From Membranipora membranacea (Eukaryota > Bryozoa > Gymnolaemata > Cheilostomatida > Membraniporidae): a stretch of DNA of 64,000 nt. The notes beneath the pieces are model-generated. The model worked only from the letters and a program-made list of their open reading frames with translations. It searched no databases and was not told the DNA's origin. The position numbers were made by a program, and so were the translations under genes. Shown piece by piece: positions 1 to 11,761 of the stretch. Position 1 is the first letter of the stretch. Every line of letters starts with the position of its first letter. The DNA is taken from positions 27,034,001-27,098,000 of the forward strand of contig OU612068.1 of NCBI GenBank assembly GCA_914767715.1, read 5' to 3'.

Positions 1-223
1 TACAGTTTGGTCCTGTTATTAATGCTTTGCAAATCCATCGTGTCATTCTGCCTCAAGAAGATAACTCAGAGTTGAACTGACGCACTAGTTAAAAATGTCT
101 CATTCGTTAGAGAAATCCCATCCTGCTTACCTGTAGGGCAATTCAAGACAAATGGTAAGGTAAGCTTTAAGAGCCATATATATCATCCAGGTTTTGATCA
201 TTATAAAATGGCACTTTCATTAC

Positions 224-326
224 CTTTTGTTGCTCGTGAGGTTAAGTTGAGTTTTTTTCTTGTGTTGACTTTGGCTTTTGGGGTTGGATTGGGATTGAGC
301 ATGTGAGCAAGAACAGCGTCAAAACC
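224..326 (-). CDS. Short exon: C-terminal helix of macrodomain 2 and following linker
   Basis: After an acceptor GATTACAG the frame reads GFDAVLAHMLNPNPTPKAKV and stays open to a possible donor before GTAATG. FDAVLAHML fits the last helix of a macrodomain, and the phase-0 entry agrees with the preceding exon ending at 947. The exit would be phase 1. The next exon lies outside the window. The exon is short and has no paralogue here, so it is less certain than the others. Confidence 0.5.
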
Positions 327-946
327 CTGTAATCAGAGAAGAGAGGTCACTCAACAACATGTGTTAGCTATCTTTATATCTTTTCTCATTTGAAACACAA
401 ATAGCCTCCGCTGCAACACAGTTACACAAAATTACCTAGGTCATGACAGCGCTCCACCTCTTAAAAAACAAATTGAACACCGGCAAATGAAATTGTAAGG
501 GGCCACCCCTTTGGGCCATTCATCCTAGCTTACGCCCAAAAACAGCAATGGCAAGAAAAACAAATCATTGAAGGAAATATAACCTTCACTTCATTTCCTT
601 GGGCATTTTATGTGTGATCTAGATTTAGATCAAGCTGAATTGTTACCTCTTGGTTTGTCTTAGATATTTGCATCTAAAATCAAGGTCAGGGATCGAGATG
701 AAAACTTAAAAACCAGCTACCAGTCAAACTTCTACTAGGATCTCATGGTTGAATCTCCTTGGATCATACCGCACAACCATCCAGGCTGATCGCTGACAAT
801 TTATCAGTTTGTAATTTCATAAGTGCGAGCTCAGCCTTCACAGCGAGCACGATGCTATGAGTGTTTCCATGGAGTTAATCATCAACTCAGCTCGGCCTGT
901 TTCGATGAACACTCAAATCAGATTCTACTAGAATCAAAAGCGTTAC

Positions 947-2268
947 CTTTTTCGTTTTGTCATCTTTATGGAAGATGACTATTTTCACTTCTTGTAGACT
1001 ACCAGTAGGATTCTTCTCAGTGAGCTCGATCACTGCTTCTATCATACATCTAGCCACGTCCTCCTCGGGATAATTCAGGTTCCCGGTGCCAAGGGCAGGA
1101 AACGCTATTGTTGAAAGCTCCTCAAGCGTGGCTTTCACAAGGCAGTTGTCAACTATGTTTTTCAGTATCTACAATGTAGGACCACAGCGTGTAAGCAGTT
1201 AGTGAACAATGAAATTTCTATTGCCAAAGGTATACTCAGTCCCTGACATCACACCCTTATTAATAACAATGATGTTACTGGAAACATTCTAATCTACAGC
1301 CATCGAGTTCAATACAATATGATGTTTTATGTCTGTTGATAATTACCGCTGTATTCTGAGGCCCCTTATAGTCGGGTAAGCAGCAGTGTAGGATTCTCTT
1401 GCACATTTTGAATCCATCTGTGACTTTCACTTCGCCAGGTTGAATAGGAGCGATGCTAGTGCATTCCTTTTGCAAGTCAGGTCCGGCAATTTTGGCTATG
1501 ACTGGTGCAACTGTACCATTAGCTAGGTTCATGTCTGTACCAACAGAATTAACCAGTGCCTCTTCCTGTGATGAAATAGGCTCAAGGTAAATATGTTGGA
1601 AAAAAGTAGATCAAATTTTTTGAGTTCTATTTGGCCATTAGAACTCACACCGACATTACACTATGAGTTGCATGGGTACTGATGATCGACACTTGCGATT
1701 GTGCACTGAGCAATACAGGTCGATCCAGAGCGCTGACACTTGATGGGCTTTAAACCCACTTGGCCGAGTTAACTGACTAAATGAGTTTGAAGGAACATGA
1801 ATGCCTACTTCCATCTACACCTAATCAAGATGTTATTGAGTGTATGTTTTGCATTAGGCAGTCACAAGGTGTGAACGAAATTGTAAATTTTTTGCCGATC
1901 ACTGAGAAATTTATGCGAAAACATTTGTGACACGCTCTTACTCTTCTTCCTGTCAAATGCAAGAGCTGTGTCAAGCACAGAGGTAATATATAGGCTCGTT
2001 TTGCCTTTCTTTCCCGAATTTGTAACTGACTAGTTTGTCCCTAGCTAGTATTTACCCATAGCTCTAAGCCTGACAGGACGGAACAATTAATCAGTGAGAA
2101 AAATGACAGATATAACTAACATCGGATTACATAACATTACATAACCTGCTTATAATGATACCTTTTGTGGGGTGATATCTCCTGCTATAATTTCTATTTT
2201 CAACTTGCCATGAACAGTTGTCACCTGGCCACTGATCGTAAAATTCCGAGTCTTTGTAGGTAGAGGAT
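947..2268 (-). CDS. Three exons: macrodomain 2 of the PARP14-like remnant
   Basis: Exons 2268-2162, 1565-1347 and 1168-947 join in phase 0. They read KIEIIAGDITPQK, then EEALVNSVGTDMNLANG with ILHCCLPDY, then FPALGTGNLNYP and KIVIFHKDD. The NSV in place of NAAN and the GTGNLxxP loop resemble the second macrodomain of vertebrate PARP14, which is my strongest reason for the family name. No stop or frameshift is seen in this part. Intron positions match those of the plus-strand fragment at 9680-11069. Confidence 0.8.
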
Positions 2269-2695
2269 CTGTAACAATGAAAAAAATATGATTAACTTTC
2301 CTGCTCTTTGTCGAATAGTGATATATGACTCCCTGATAATTAGGGGTAAGATGATTTGTTCCTTTTTTCTGCGGTGGAGAGTGCTTGACAACATTGTTAG
2401 GCTGTCGAGAAAAGTAAACATATAGTGATAATAGGTCAAATAGAATAATGAGGCAATACCTCATATTGGAAATAAACATGGGAACATGGCAATGGCTGAC
2501 TTATTTTACGAAAATATAATTATCAATGCTTTCTATTCTGTTACGCTATTCACAAAAAAACTGCTTTTTTAGGTGTCACTCACAAGGGGTGTTTATCAAT
2601 ACCCCATACATCATCTGGGATTCTTTGAGATAGTAAGTACTAAAAAACTGTAATTCACTTGGAGATATTTCAATAGAAATAAATCTAGATTTTAC

Positions 2696-3136
2696 CGTTC
2701 TGGCCTGCAAGGCTCTCGTCTGTTATAGGTTTAGCCACTCTAGCACTGATTTCATCTTTGAATAACGACAAGCTGTCATCTTTGTTGCCAATGAGAACTA
2801 TCTTGGATGGAAGCTTTCCCACTTTGGATAGATCGAAGATGGTTTCCACAATAACTTTCACAGCCCTTGGGATTGGAAAGCCAAAAATCCCAGTGCTGAT
2901 AGGTGGTATAGCAATGCTGTCAAGTTTGAGTGATGCCAGCTCCTCAAAGCAGTTCTCTATACAGGTATGCAGATACCACTCTTCGTCGGAGTGGCCATCC
3001 TCCCAACGAGGCCCGACTGCATGAATGATCTTTTTGCAAGGCAGACGTCCAGGATGAGACGTATATACCTCACTAACCATAAGTGATGAGTTCCTTCGTA
3101 TGTAATCTTGTCATATCTGCTGTATAGCATCTCCAC
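2696..3136 (-). pseudogene. Exon: second half of macrodomain 1 with an in-frame stop
   Basis: The exon starts GGDAIQQI, meets TGA at the ninth codon, and continues in the same frame as QDYIRRNSSLM, LPCKKIIHAVGPRW and PPISTGIFGFP to the donor GTAAAA. Its paralogue 48321-48779 reads GGDAIQQECKFYIRR at the same place, so TGA replaces a Cys TGT codon. The exon is otherwise in frame over 441 nt. The GIFGFP loop, which in macrodomains lies beside the ADP-ribose phosphates, is kept. Either the gene is dead or this is a sequencing error; together with the frameshift in the neighbouring exon the former is more likely. Confidence 0.7.
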
Positions 3137-3263
3137 CTTTGAAAAATTTCAAACTATAGAATTAGGGAGCAAATAGCAAATAGTATGGTCGGTATAACTA
3201 TCTCATTTGAGGAAACAGAACTACTCCAGTAGCACTGTAAAATTATTTTTAATCTAGACCCAC

Positions 3264-4676
3264 CTGCACGCACAATCGTCTGGGCAAGACCACCGACATG
3301 TTGGAGATTCTCATATGCAGGATTAACGATGGCACCGCATGTTTGTTTAGTGATGTCTCCCTTCATCTCAATGCATGTTACGCCGAATGGAAGCTCGGTG
3401 CTATAGTAGTTTGCGTGAGGTTCATGACTGCCTGTGCTCGTCTTGTTTGAAGAAGGTGCAAGCTTGGCATCATCCTGGTGGTTTGCTACTAAACAGTTGC
3501 TTCTTAGACCGACATTTGTGAGTAACTCTTTGTCTTCCATGATGTGTTGCACCACTGCAGGGCTGTCAACTTCATATATGTCTTTATTTACACTGTCATG
3601 AAGCTTACTGAGTTCCCTCATACAGTTTGCAATGTCATTGCGTGTGCTGTCAACACTCAATTCTTCAGCACCTTCCCCATGTTTTATCTCCACAGCAAAC
3701 TTTTGAGCCAGCTCTTTTATTTGGGATGGGTAGAATTTATCCAAGAAGGATACTTTCTTTCCTTGACCAACTAATTTGTCCGTACGCCGGACATTTTGCT
3801 CAAAAAAAGATGGAACTTCCTCTAATATCTGGCCTTTCTGGTACTTGAGGCCAACCATGCTAAGGGCAGGTTTGGCACCTAACTGCACTATCTGAAGAGG
3901 ATCCCCAATACGCTCTAACTCAGACTTTTTGTCACGCCACGCCTGAGTCATCAACAGCTCTCGTTTCAAACCAGACAAAATCATTCACACAGTCTAACGC
4001 GAGTTTTGCCTCTCCTTTGTTTTCCGAAAACATGGAGATTGTTTTCTCTTCTACAAACCAAACCGCAACTATGTTTCGAGTCAGGAGTTCTTTTTTTAGC
4101 GACTCTTGAGCGAGAGATGTGCTAAACACTTTAAGAAAGAGCGGTTTCTTTGTGTCAGAATACCGGGATTGGGTAACTGCAGGTAATATTTCGAGCATCT
4201 TTTTCTGAACCTCCTCAATAGCGGATGGAAGACCTGTTATTTCCACCAGTTGCTTTGCTTTGACAGGCACGAAGGACAGAAGTTTGTATTTAGATTTCAT
4301 TGCATTGAAGAAATCTATCCTCTCAAGGTAACTGATTTGGTACTCTGTGACATTAGGGATTGTACGTGACTTGGTATTGTGTTCATCTTGGATCTCCTTT
4401 TCCTTTTCTTTGATCTGCTGCAATATCTTTGGTTTGAGATTTTCAACAACTGATTTATCTCCAAGAACAAATATTTTGTTGAGCCCATGCTGATTGCTTT
4501 CGCAGTCAGCATCAACATTACTCACAACTTCGAGACCCCTAATAAGTCCTATCAACTTATCTCGCAAATGACTGTATACTTGCTCAGTTAGAGTTTCGGT
4601 CTCAAATCCGAGGCAATGTGTAGCAACAAAGTTGTCTATGCACTCGTTCACGGCGCTCCATTTAGCAACACCATCC
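3264..4676 (-). CDS. Exon: KH-like region and first half of macrodomain 1, with a frameshift
   Basis: The exon opens with AVNECIDNFVATHCLGFETE and runs through a KH-like stretch (LPSAIEEVQKKMLEILPA) to the start of a macrodomain (KGDITKQTCGAIVNPAYENL) and the donor after VRAG. Its length, 1413 nt, does not fit the phases at its ends: one surplus base, or two missing, is needed. The two open frames overlap at 3932-3984. Compared with 47360-48081 of the sister gene it has about 230 extra codons between the KH-like and macrodomain parts. The adenine-contacting NAAN motif seen in the sister gene reads NPAY here, so ADP-ribose binding may be weakened; this is inference. Confidence 0.75.
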
Positions 4677-5034
4677 CTATAAATTACAAGATCAATGTGT
4701 CAGATTCTGTAAAAAGAATAATCAAATACTGTGCTGCGATTGTGATTCACAGTGATTGTAAGGTTTTGAGTGAATTCACAAAGTCAATAAAAATCCAAAA
4801 AATATAATGCACCATATTTTTGAATACTTTTTTTTTAATTTATAGGTTGAATTTTTAAGGGAAGTGCACTGCAGATGTCTTTTCAATTTTCTATCATCTT
4901 TTTGTTACAAAATTCCCCTGGTCGTAGCTCTACCAAAATTGTTCGATAAGTTAATTTGCCTCTGCATTAAACCTGTGTGTTTGATAGACTTATTCTAAAA
5001 TTTGTGCTAACCGGGATTATATTTTTGAAAATAT

Positions 5035-5245
5035 GGTCGCTGTTTGCGAATAACCATCTTTCCATGTGGAATTTGAGGTCAGCCTAGATTGAGCTGAGTT
5101 GTCACCTCTTGGCGCAACCTCAAAATATGCATCCATTTCCATGGATAGAGCTGAGAAAAAAAATCTGCCGGCACCAGAATTTAAACTCGGGCCTACCACA
5201 CTATAATTAAAGAGGCTAACCGCTCAGCCACGTCAGCTAACCCTA
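5035..5245 (-). repeat. tRNA-derived SINE-like element
   Basis: On the minus strand TGGCTGAGCGG at 5230-5220 is a perfect pol III A box of the Leu/Ser type, followed by a degenerate B box (GAGTTTAAATTCTGG) near 5190. The following tail, with AGGTGACAACTCAGCTCAATC on the minus strand, recurs weakly at 611-690, where another faint tRNA-like stretch follows to about 770. It lies in an intron of the minus-strand remnant. Confidence 0.45.
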
Positions 5246-5391
5246 ACATGAGCAGCTTAGTGCACTTATCTTTGGGACTCAGTGCGACCTGGGAGTCATT
5301 TCCATGGCTCGAAGAGCCCTGAAAATAGCGTCAGGGTAACCTAAAAATTCACATAGAAACATGGGAACAATGACTGGCAGTTAGCAAATAC

Positions 5392-5674
5392 CTGTTAGAT
5401 TGTCTATGAGTCTTAGGTGTTGTGGTTATGGATCCCTCTACTGTCATTGTGAACCCAAAGCCTTGCAGATATTGTATCAGATTTTTATTTGCAGACATTT
5501 TCTTGTTCTTCAGATATGATAGTTTTCTCGGATCTGCCACAATTTCTGATAGTTGTCTGATCTTCCTGTACTCCCCGGTTGTCACATGTAGACCAAGGTG
5601 CTCAGAGAACACTGCAATCTTGGTACTTCCCTCTAGCCTCTGCTGCAAGTCCCCAACTTTAACCTCACAGAGAG
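5392..5674 (-). CDS. Exon: conserved PARP14-like linker between RRM and KH-like regions
   Basis: This 283-nt exon enters in phase 1 and leaves in phase 2, exactly as its paralogue at 46649-46925 does. Shared motifs include FSEHLGL, TTG-Y, LSEI and GFTMT--GSIT. The reading frame is open. The exon lies between two long introns; the upstream intron contains two inverted-repeat elements. Confidence 0.75.
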
Positions 5675-5830
5675 CTAAAGCAGGTAATAATTGAACAGTT
5701 TTATAACAGTTAAATACCCTGATGACACCACATTTTTCGAGTCCTCCGACAAACAGCATGGTACACTACAGACCATACATTTTTCAACATCATGGAATAG
5801 GCTTAGCAAAAGGCTTATTAAAAAGCTTTA

Positions 5831-6252
5831 GCTCCCCGAGCAGGGTTCACCATTTAGGACAAATCATTACCCCCATGTCGTGCGCTTGAGTCTTTAACAT
5901 GTCTGTTCCGATTTTCATTGCATTTGAACAATTAGGGGCCCCTTGGTAGCTTCACAAATATATCAATGTCTAGCTGCAGGCTCAAAAACCCTCGAGGCGT
6001 CGCTCCGCGGCACGGTGTCGCAAAACTCAGACTTTTTAACTTCTAAATGTTGGCAACCCTGGTGTCACCATTAGCCTTCATCAACTGAGGCATGTTTTTG
6101 AGTTTGCTACAATGCTGTCTGGAGTATTTGAGAAGCTACAAAGGGGCCCATAATTGTTCAAATGCAATGCAAATTAGTACAGATATGTAAAATACTCTAT
6201 CACATGACATGGTGTTAATAATTTGTCCTGTATGGTGAACCCTGCTTGGGGT
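5831..6252. repeat. Foldback element A in an intron
   Basis: The stretch 5831-5960 and the reverse complement of 6118-6252 match over about 125 bases: both contain GCAGGGTTCACCAT, ATTGCATTTGAACAATTA and GGGGCCCC or GGGCCCC. The arms enclose about 160 bases. No ORF of note lies inside, so this is a non-autonomous foldback or MITE-like insertion. Confidence 0.65.
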
Positions 6253-6261
6253 GAAGCGTGG

Positions 6262-6678
6262 GATGCAATATTTCTACATTAAGAAAATTCAGAGCACAAT
6301 TGGGTAAAAATTATGTATAGTGTTATAAATTGTTCCCGTTCTCATCTATAAGCTATGAGGTATTCATGGGGCCTAGTGCTGTACCAACCAAATACCACTT
6401 CAAAAGACTTTTAATTACCATTCTTTTCCACATAAATTCAAACTAGATATAGTTCCATTCTCAGGAGACTTTTAACAATAGTAGATAACTTCATTTATTA
6501 ATTAAAACAGTTCTGTCAAGTAGATAGAAGGGATAATATATTGGGCTGGTACAGCACTAGGCCCCATGGATACCTCATAGCACATAGATGAGAAGGGAGG
6601 ACAATTTCGAACACTATTCATACTTTTTACCTAGAAGTGCTCTGAATTTTCACAGTGTAAAAATATTGCGTAACTACT
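6262..6678. repeat. Foldback element B in the same intron
   Basis: Arms 6262-6395 and 6546-6678 are reverse complements of each other: both carry GGGGCCTAGTGCTGTACCA, CTATGAGGTAT, TCTCATCTAT and AAAATTCAGAGCAC when read in the same sense. The loop is about 150 bases. It directly follows element A, so the two may have inserted as one compound element. Confidence 0.65.
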
Positions 6679-6824
6679 GGAGAACTAGCTGTCAGACTAT
6701 ATATTGCTGTGGTCCTTGCAGAGTCTTTAAGATTTTAAAATGCGGATTGTATACGATATTTCATTTTTTGCATTCTGCATTTGCAGACGCCATCAAGATG
6801 CAAAAACAGTTAATTGGAACTAAC

Positions 6825-7064
6825 CTTTGTAACCAACATCAATTTTCCATCTGTTGGTGGTCTCATCTACTTTCTCAGCTGACACTGTCAAATCAGTATC
6901 TTGAACCATTTCTTTCAGTAGATTTTCAAGCTGTAGTTCAATGTCATCTTGATCAAAATCCCCCTCTGCTAACACAAATCCTGGCTTGTTTTCTTGATGG
7001 ATTTTGTTTTCTGGGCAGTCTTTGAAACTGTGAGTGTAGTGGAGAGAGAGCAAAACCCCAAAAT
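6825..7064 (-). CDS. Exon: last RRM-like piece of the PARP14-like remnant
   Basis: This is an 80-codon exon with acceptor TTTTAG at its upper end and a GTTAG donor at its lower end, phase 1 on both sides. It begins DFGVLLSLHY and ends KIDVGYK. It aligns along its length with 46162-46410 of the plus-strand gene (DFGMMLSQHY at the start, KWKIDVGSE at the end). It is the first exon that can be found for this copy. A spliced acceptor with no exon upstream means the 5' part is missing or lies elsewhere. Confidence 0.7.
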
Positions 7065-8567
7065 CTAAAATGGTACATGTTTATAGGTAAATACATCACA
7101 TGCATTGACAATCTATAGTTGACCTAACCTCAACTCAACTATCTGATTTAGATATATATATATTTTTTTATTTGTTAAATAAAGAGCCTTATGAGCTGTA
7201 ACCGTCCTTGGTTTATCACCTTCTAAAGAATCATTAACAGCGCATAAAATTCTACCTTTGCCACAAATTTTGACACCCTATGTACACAATCTCAACAACA
7301 GTGATAGAAAGATACAAGTTGTATGAAATGCAATTGCACCGCAGGCAAGTCAATAAGTACCGCAGTATGATGTTGCTGCATACCCGGAGTACATCATCAA
7401 GTTCAGCTGAACACATGTGCTTTGATTTAGTGATATTCATACTTTTAATTCCCTTTCTTCATAGTATTTGCAAAGACAAATCAGAGCTATTTGTGTTTTT
7501 GAATCTACACTTTAATTTTCCCCCTTGCCTAAAACAATAATAAATATTTTCTATATTATGGGGGGGGGGTGGAACAGGGATTCTCAGAATGACCATTTTT
7601 TTTATTTCAACGGGTAGTAGTCCTGCTTTGTATCCAAGGGAAGATTCATTTTTCATACTTTGTTGACAAACTGAGAGACCTCAGATAGCTTTGTGCCATA
7701 CAGGTAGTATGGCTCAAATACCGGGCGATTCGCAGCCAAGCTGAAAAGGTTGGAAGATATGAGGTCAAATGTTAACAAAGCAATCCGGCAAAAATAACCC
7801 GTCTATATCATATTAGCAGTTGTGTAGATCGGTCAGTTTTATATATGCCACCTACTAGATTATAATATGATAAGGAGTGATTTATAGATACTATTTTATT
7901 TTTTTTCTTGAGTTCGGAGTTTCAACTATAGATGATGGGTTTTGAATTAATCTCGTTGTTTCAATCCAAACTGTTATTTTTTTCAGTAATTAATCATGCC
8001 AATAAAGAAGTTGCTTCTTCAATGTCATTTGATTGTGTTTACATAATATGCAAAGGTAAGCTCATTAGCCTTACATCAGCCTCTTCAATGGTCCGTACTG
8101 CCAAATCATAGTTGAGCACTTAACTGGCTAATAGAGTCATCTTTACTTCATTCTTTAGGTAATTTCTAGGGAAAGCCAGGGTCTGTTTACTGCAGAACGA
8201 AAAAGAAGGGAAACCGCTGACTCTTTAGATAACCTGTGTGGTCACAAGCTAGGAAAAATAATATTGTAGTTGAGGGGTGTGTGAATAGGAATTCAGTCAT
8301 TTGTGTTTCATTAGTCAAACCTATTTACCTTTACTATGCAGACCAATATGGTGGGGTATGCTAATACGACAAGCAATTATAAGCCTCCCAGCATAAATTG
8401 CAAAATTTTACAATATCAGCCTCAGTTATAGCTATTGTTTTCAAAAGTGCACCCTAGAGTGATGTTTTTCTTACACTATAGATGAATGATTGGATTTATT
8501 ACCCTCACTGACATAAAAGCAGAAAAATGTCGCCGCAATTTGTTCAATTATTGGCATGTATACAAAA
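7065..8567. other. Gap between divergent PARP14-like copies
   Basis: I see no coding exon here on either strand. There is a G10 run at 7561-7570, an AT-rich stretch near 7860-7990, and no sign of the RRM exons the minus-strand remnant would need. The junction with the plus-strand fragment at about 8568 is abrupt and falls inside what was an exon. Confidence 0.5.
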
Positions 8568-8730
8568 AATACAACCTTGGGAAACCTTCCAAGAAAGATC
8601 TATCTGATTGACAACAAAGATGACAGCCTCCGCTGTTTTGCTCGGGAACTACACTCTTATACTGAAGCTATGAAACCAAAAGCACCTCCGGCTGCAAGAC
8701 CAAGAGCACCCAAAGCGAACCGTGAGTTCA

Positions 8731-9333
8731 AAGGTGTCTTTGTTTAAGATACTCGGGTCTCGGGTACCCTTAGGAGACAAATCATTGATAATTCAATCGG
8801 TACTGTGTTAAGGAATTATGTAAATAACAATTGGTTCTCCAGCCGCTTCATGATGATACCCATGTCAAGCCCCATAAGATTGTAAAGCCCAAAATCAGTA
8901 CAGCTTCTCACTCTGACACATCCCTGTAGTGCTAGGGAAAGCTAAATAAAGAAGGTTAAATCTGCGCCTGAAAAAGCGTAAGAAATCTCCATATTAACAT
9001 GCCATTTAATACCCTAAAATGCCTTGAAGGTTGACTTTCTACCCGATAAATCACAAGGGGGGAGCTAATATCACCGCACCTTGTGTTGCTTTGTACCCTC
9101 CAGGAGTATTGCCTCCCCTGCCATTTAATTTTTTCCAAATTGCTGATCTGTGATATAAAATTGAATATCCATAAATGTCTTTTTTCAAGTGAGGGTGTCT
9201 TCAATGATCACTGCTCTGTGATCTTTAATGCAAGAGACCGCTAGATGAGTAAGATCTTTCATCTCATGACACTATCTTTCATCTCTATGAACACCGGCTC
9301 TGATTCAACTCATGTGTAGCAGTCAACACTTAA
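8731..9333 (+). repeat. Intron shared with the plus-strand gene at 48780-49358
   Basis: The intron after the macrodomain 1 exon is homologous to 48780-49358: shared stretches include GCCGCTTCATGATGA, CATAAGATTGTAAAGCCCAA, ACCTTGTGTTGCTTTGTACC, and AACTCATGTGTAGCAGTCAA. Similarity stops after ACTTAA at 9333 and 49358. This marks a segmental duplication with a sharp breakpoint. Confidence 0.75.
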
Positions 9334-9413
9334 AGGGCAACCAAGGTTTCGCAGCAATGCATTAATGGGTAGTAAATAATGTGCTAGTCAGCATCAGCTT
9401 TGTGCATTATGCG

Positions 9414-9605
9414 ATGCAAAACTCAAACTAGTTGCTGACTCTAAGCTGGGTAACACTTCGGTTTAGGGGAGGTTCCAAGACATTGCTGTAATGATGATGG
9501 AGCACCGGCTAAATAATAACAGGAACAGGAAACTGCTCTGTGGTATTCTATTTTAGCTGAGTTTGAGTACCCAATGGATGAAATGTTTCAGAAGAATTCT
9601 GGCTG
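9414..9605 (+). repeat. Dispersed repeat, inverted copy at 29505-29695
   Basis: The stretch reads as the reverse complement of 29505-29695: shared words include GTTACCCAGCTTAGAGTCAG, GGAACCTCCCCTAAACCGAA and AATTCTTCTGAAACATTTCA in the 29 kb orientation. The two copies sit in introns of different PARP14-like copies and face opposite ways. No coding capacity is seen. Confidence 0.7.
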
Positions 9606-11467
9606 AATTGTCACATACACTGTATGTGACAAGCCTAGGTGCATGACTCTACATGAAGTTAGGCGTTGTATATTGCACTGAACCTTGAAATAGTGTCCGG
9701 AGACATCACAAACCGCCAGGTAACTTTAACTTTAGCAAAGTTTTTTTTGTCTTTTAAAAGGAAGGAACTTTAATAGCGCATATGATCACATCCTCGGCTA
9801 TTAAACAGGAGGTCTCGTCGATTCCTGCTCTTGTCTCAAGGGATATACCCTGGCTTCTTCCACATTATCACAATACTCAGAACTACTTCAAACCAACAAC
9901 TCTCACAAAGCACCCATATCTCAAACTCAGACAACTCTCATAATCACAACACTGACATTAGAACATACTCATCTTTCTAACGGCAAGGATGTGTTCTATC
10001 AGTAAAAATCAAAATTGTCCAGGGGTCTTTGAGGACAAGAGGTGTCAATCATGCCTTCTTGGTCTCGTTCCACTACCCTCCCTCACATAAGACAAGACAA
10101 GGTAGTGTAGATACTAGGTACTCTCGTTCTTATTGTATGCTGACTTTGACGTTGCAGGAGGATACACTTGTCAACGCAGTAGGGAAAGATATGAACCTGT
10201 CTAATGGTAAGGTGGCTCCTGTAATTCTCAGCAAAGCTGGACCTCAGTTACAGGCTGACTGCACCAACTTAGGTCCAATACAGCCCGGTGAAGTCAAAGG
10301 TACAAATGGATATCAGATGCCATGTAAGAGATTATTACATTGCTGCCTACCAGATTGGAGTGTTCCAGCTAGTTTACAGGTAAAAATGGACATTATTATC
10401 ACCTGATGAACGACAGTTTTTTGCGTTATTACAGCTGCCCATTTTTATACCCCAGTCCATAACAATACTCCTTTGATTTCTCAAGTTCTTTAACTTGGTT
10501 TACTCAAATAGCTTTAGTTCAGCCAATCAAATTGAATATTATATATCACCATTGGTATATCAATGATAGTCAGAAATCCCCTCCCCCGCCGGGGCTAAAA
10601 AATCTTTAACCTCATGGTTGTATAACCTATCGACCTTGAGTTTTCCCACTATTAATTGGTCATTAGAAGGGATCCCAGGGTAAACTACCTAATCCTTTTC
10701 AAGGTTCAGGACAGGGCAGTACAATCGCTAGATTAACAGGTTAAGATTAAATAGCTGATAGTTAAACTCACTATAAAATTTGTCAGCTATGACGATACAA
10801 TTTTATGACACAAAAATTGCCAAACATTCAATGTTTCAGAGCCTCTGTTTACCTACCATGAAATTAAAGCTCTAGAAAAGGTTAGATTCAACTAATCAAC
10901 CATTCATTTGTAAATCATACACTCCTAATTTTCTGGTCCGTTACCATGTTTGATTGAAACATGAACCAATGATCGTTTACAAAAATGCCAACTTCTTTAA
11001 TTTCAGGCCCTACAGCAAATAGTCAATGAATGCCTCACACAGGCAGCTGCTCAGGAGCTCACAACTATACATACTTGCCAAGTCTCCCGATTTAGGCGTG
11101 ACCCTCCAGATTTTTACACCCACCTCCCACTTTTTGTAAATCTCACTATTTCCTCCAGATTTTAGAGAAAACAGCCCAATTGCAATTTTTGATAGTTATC
11201 CAAGCACATGTTGTTGTTGACTAGTTACTGTTAAGGTCTCTGCACACTAAATTGAATGGAATTATCAAATTAAACAATCCTAACAAATTTACCTGTTTTG
11301 TTAAGATTCGGCCTATTATTGTAAATGACCAATAGCATCCGCTCATAACTCACAACACTGACTGTCATTGGTCAAAATATAAAGTAGCTATTCAAGTGCA
11401 TACATTTAGTTTTCATTTCCTTTCAGATCACACATTTTTTAGTAATAATTTTGTACTGTCTAGTCTC

Positions 11468-11591
11468 GGTAGGTACGAAAAACCGAACCACGAACTCACA
11501 AGCAACGAACCTTTAAAAAACCGAACCCTCAATGTGTCTGATAACATAATTTCGGCCAATGATGTTCTTTGTAACAAAAAGTCAAAACTTT
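11468..11591 (+). repeat. CGAACC-rich repeat, copy 1
   Basis: The repeat begins GGTAGGTACGAAAAACCGAA, continues with short CGAAC-type words, and includes ATAATTTCGGCCAATGATG. A second direct copy lies at 13285-13402 and an inverted copy at 15428-15592. The inner part differs more in the inverted copy. Confidence 0.75.
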
Positions 11592-11761
11592 TGAGATACT
11601 TTTACTCACAACCTGTAGTAATTAAAAAATTATTACACTCAACTAAGGCTTTCTGCATTGATAGCTACTGACTCATCATCATAATTACTCTATGCTATTC
11701 TCAACTATATTTATTCCAGTCATTATCTCCTCCAGCCCGCACAATAGCACACTATTTAAGT

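Larger units (their letters stand above)
224..7064 (-). pseudogene. PARP14-like gene remnant: RRM end, KH-like region, two macrodomains
   Basis: Eight exons read leftward: 7064-6825, 5674-5392, 4676-3264, 3136-2696, 2268-2162, 1565-1347, 1168-947 and 326-224. All have AG/GT borders and phases that fit except inside the third. They encode the last RRM-like piece, a KH-like region, macrodomain 1 and macrodomain 2. PARP14 proteins bind and hydrolyse or read ADP-ribose through macrodomains and act in innate immunity; that is family knowledge. Two lesions are visible: the third exon is 1413 nt, one base out of frame (crossover near 3932-3984), and the fourth has TGA where the paralogue at 48321-48779 has a Cys codon. 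No upstream RRM exons are found between 7064 and 8560, so the copy is also 5' truncated. It continues past the left edge, where WWE and catalytic exons could lie. A live gene with sequence errors is the alternative. Confidence 0.7.
8568..11069 (+). pseudogene. Truncated PARP14-like fragment: end of macrodomain 1 and part of macrodomain 2
   Basis: Four exon pieces are seen. 8568-8730 (NLPRKIYLIDNKDDSLRCFA, then a Pro/Ala-rich tail) copies the last third of exon 48321-48779. About 9660-9718 ends ALNLEIVSGDITNRQ before GTAAC. 10158-10379 reads EDTLVNAVGKDMNLSNG to ASLQ in phase 0 on both sides. 11007-11069 reads ALQQIVNECLTQAAAQELTT and then leaves the family where the minus-strand copy continues into the GTGN loop. 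It is cut at both ends and cannot make a folded macrodomain 1; macrodomain 2 lacks its last half. The last base of the first exon is C instead of G before an otherwise intact GTGAG donor. Confidence 0.75.

Noticed and set aside
6588-7025. Plus-strand ORF of 145 residues
   Set aside because: It overlaps the foldback arm and the antisense of the exon at 6825-7064; no family features.
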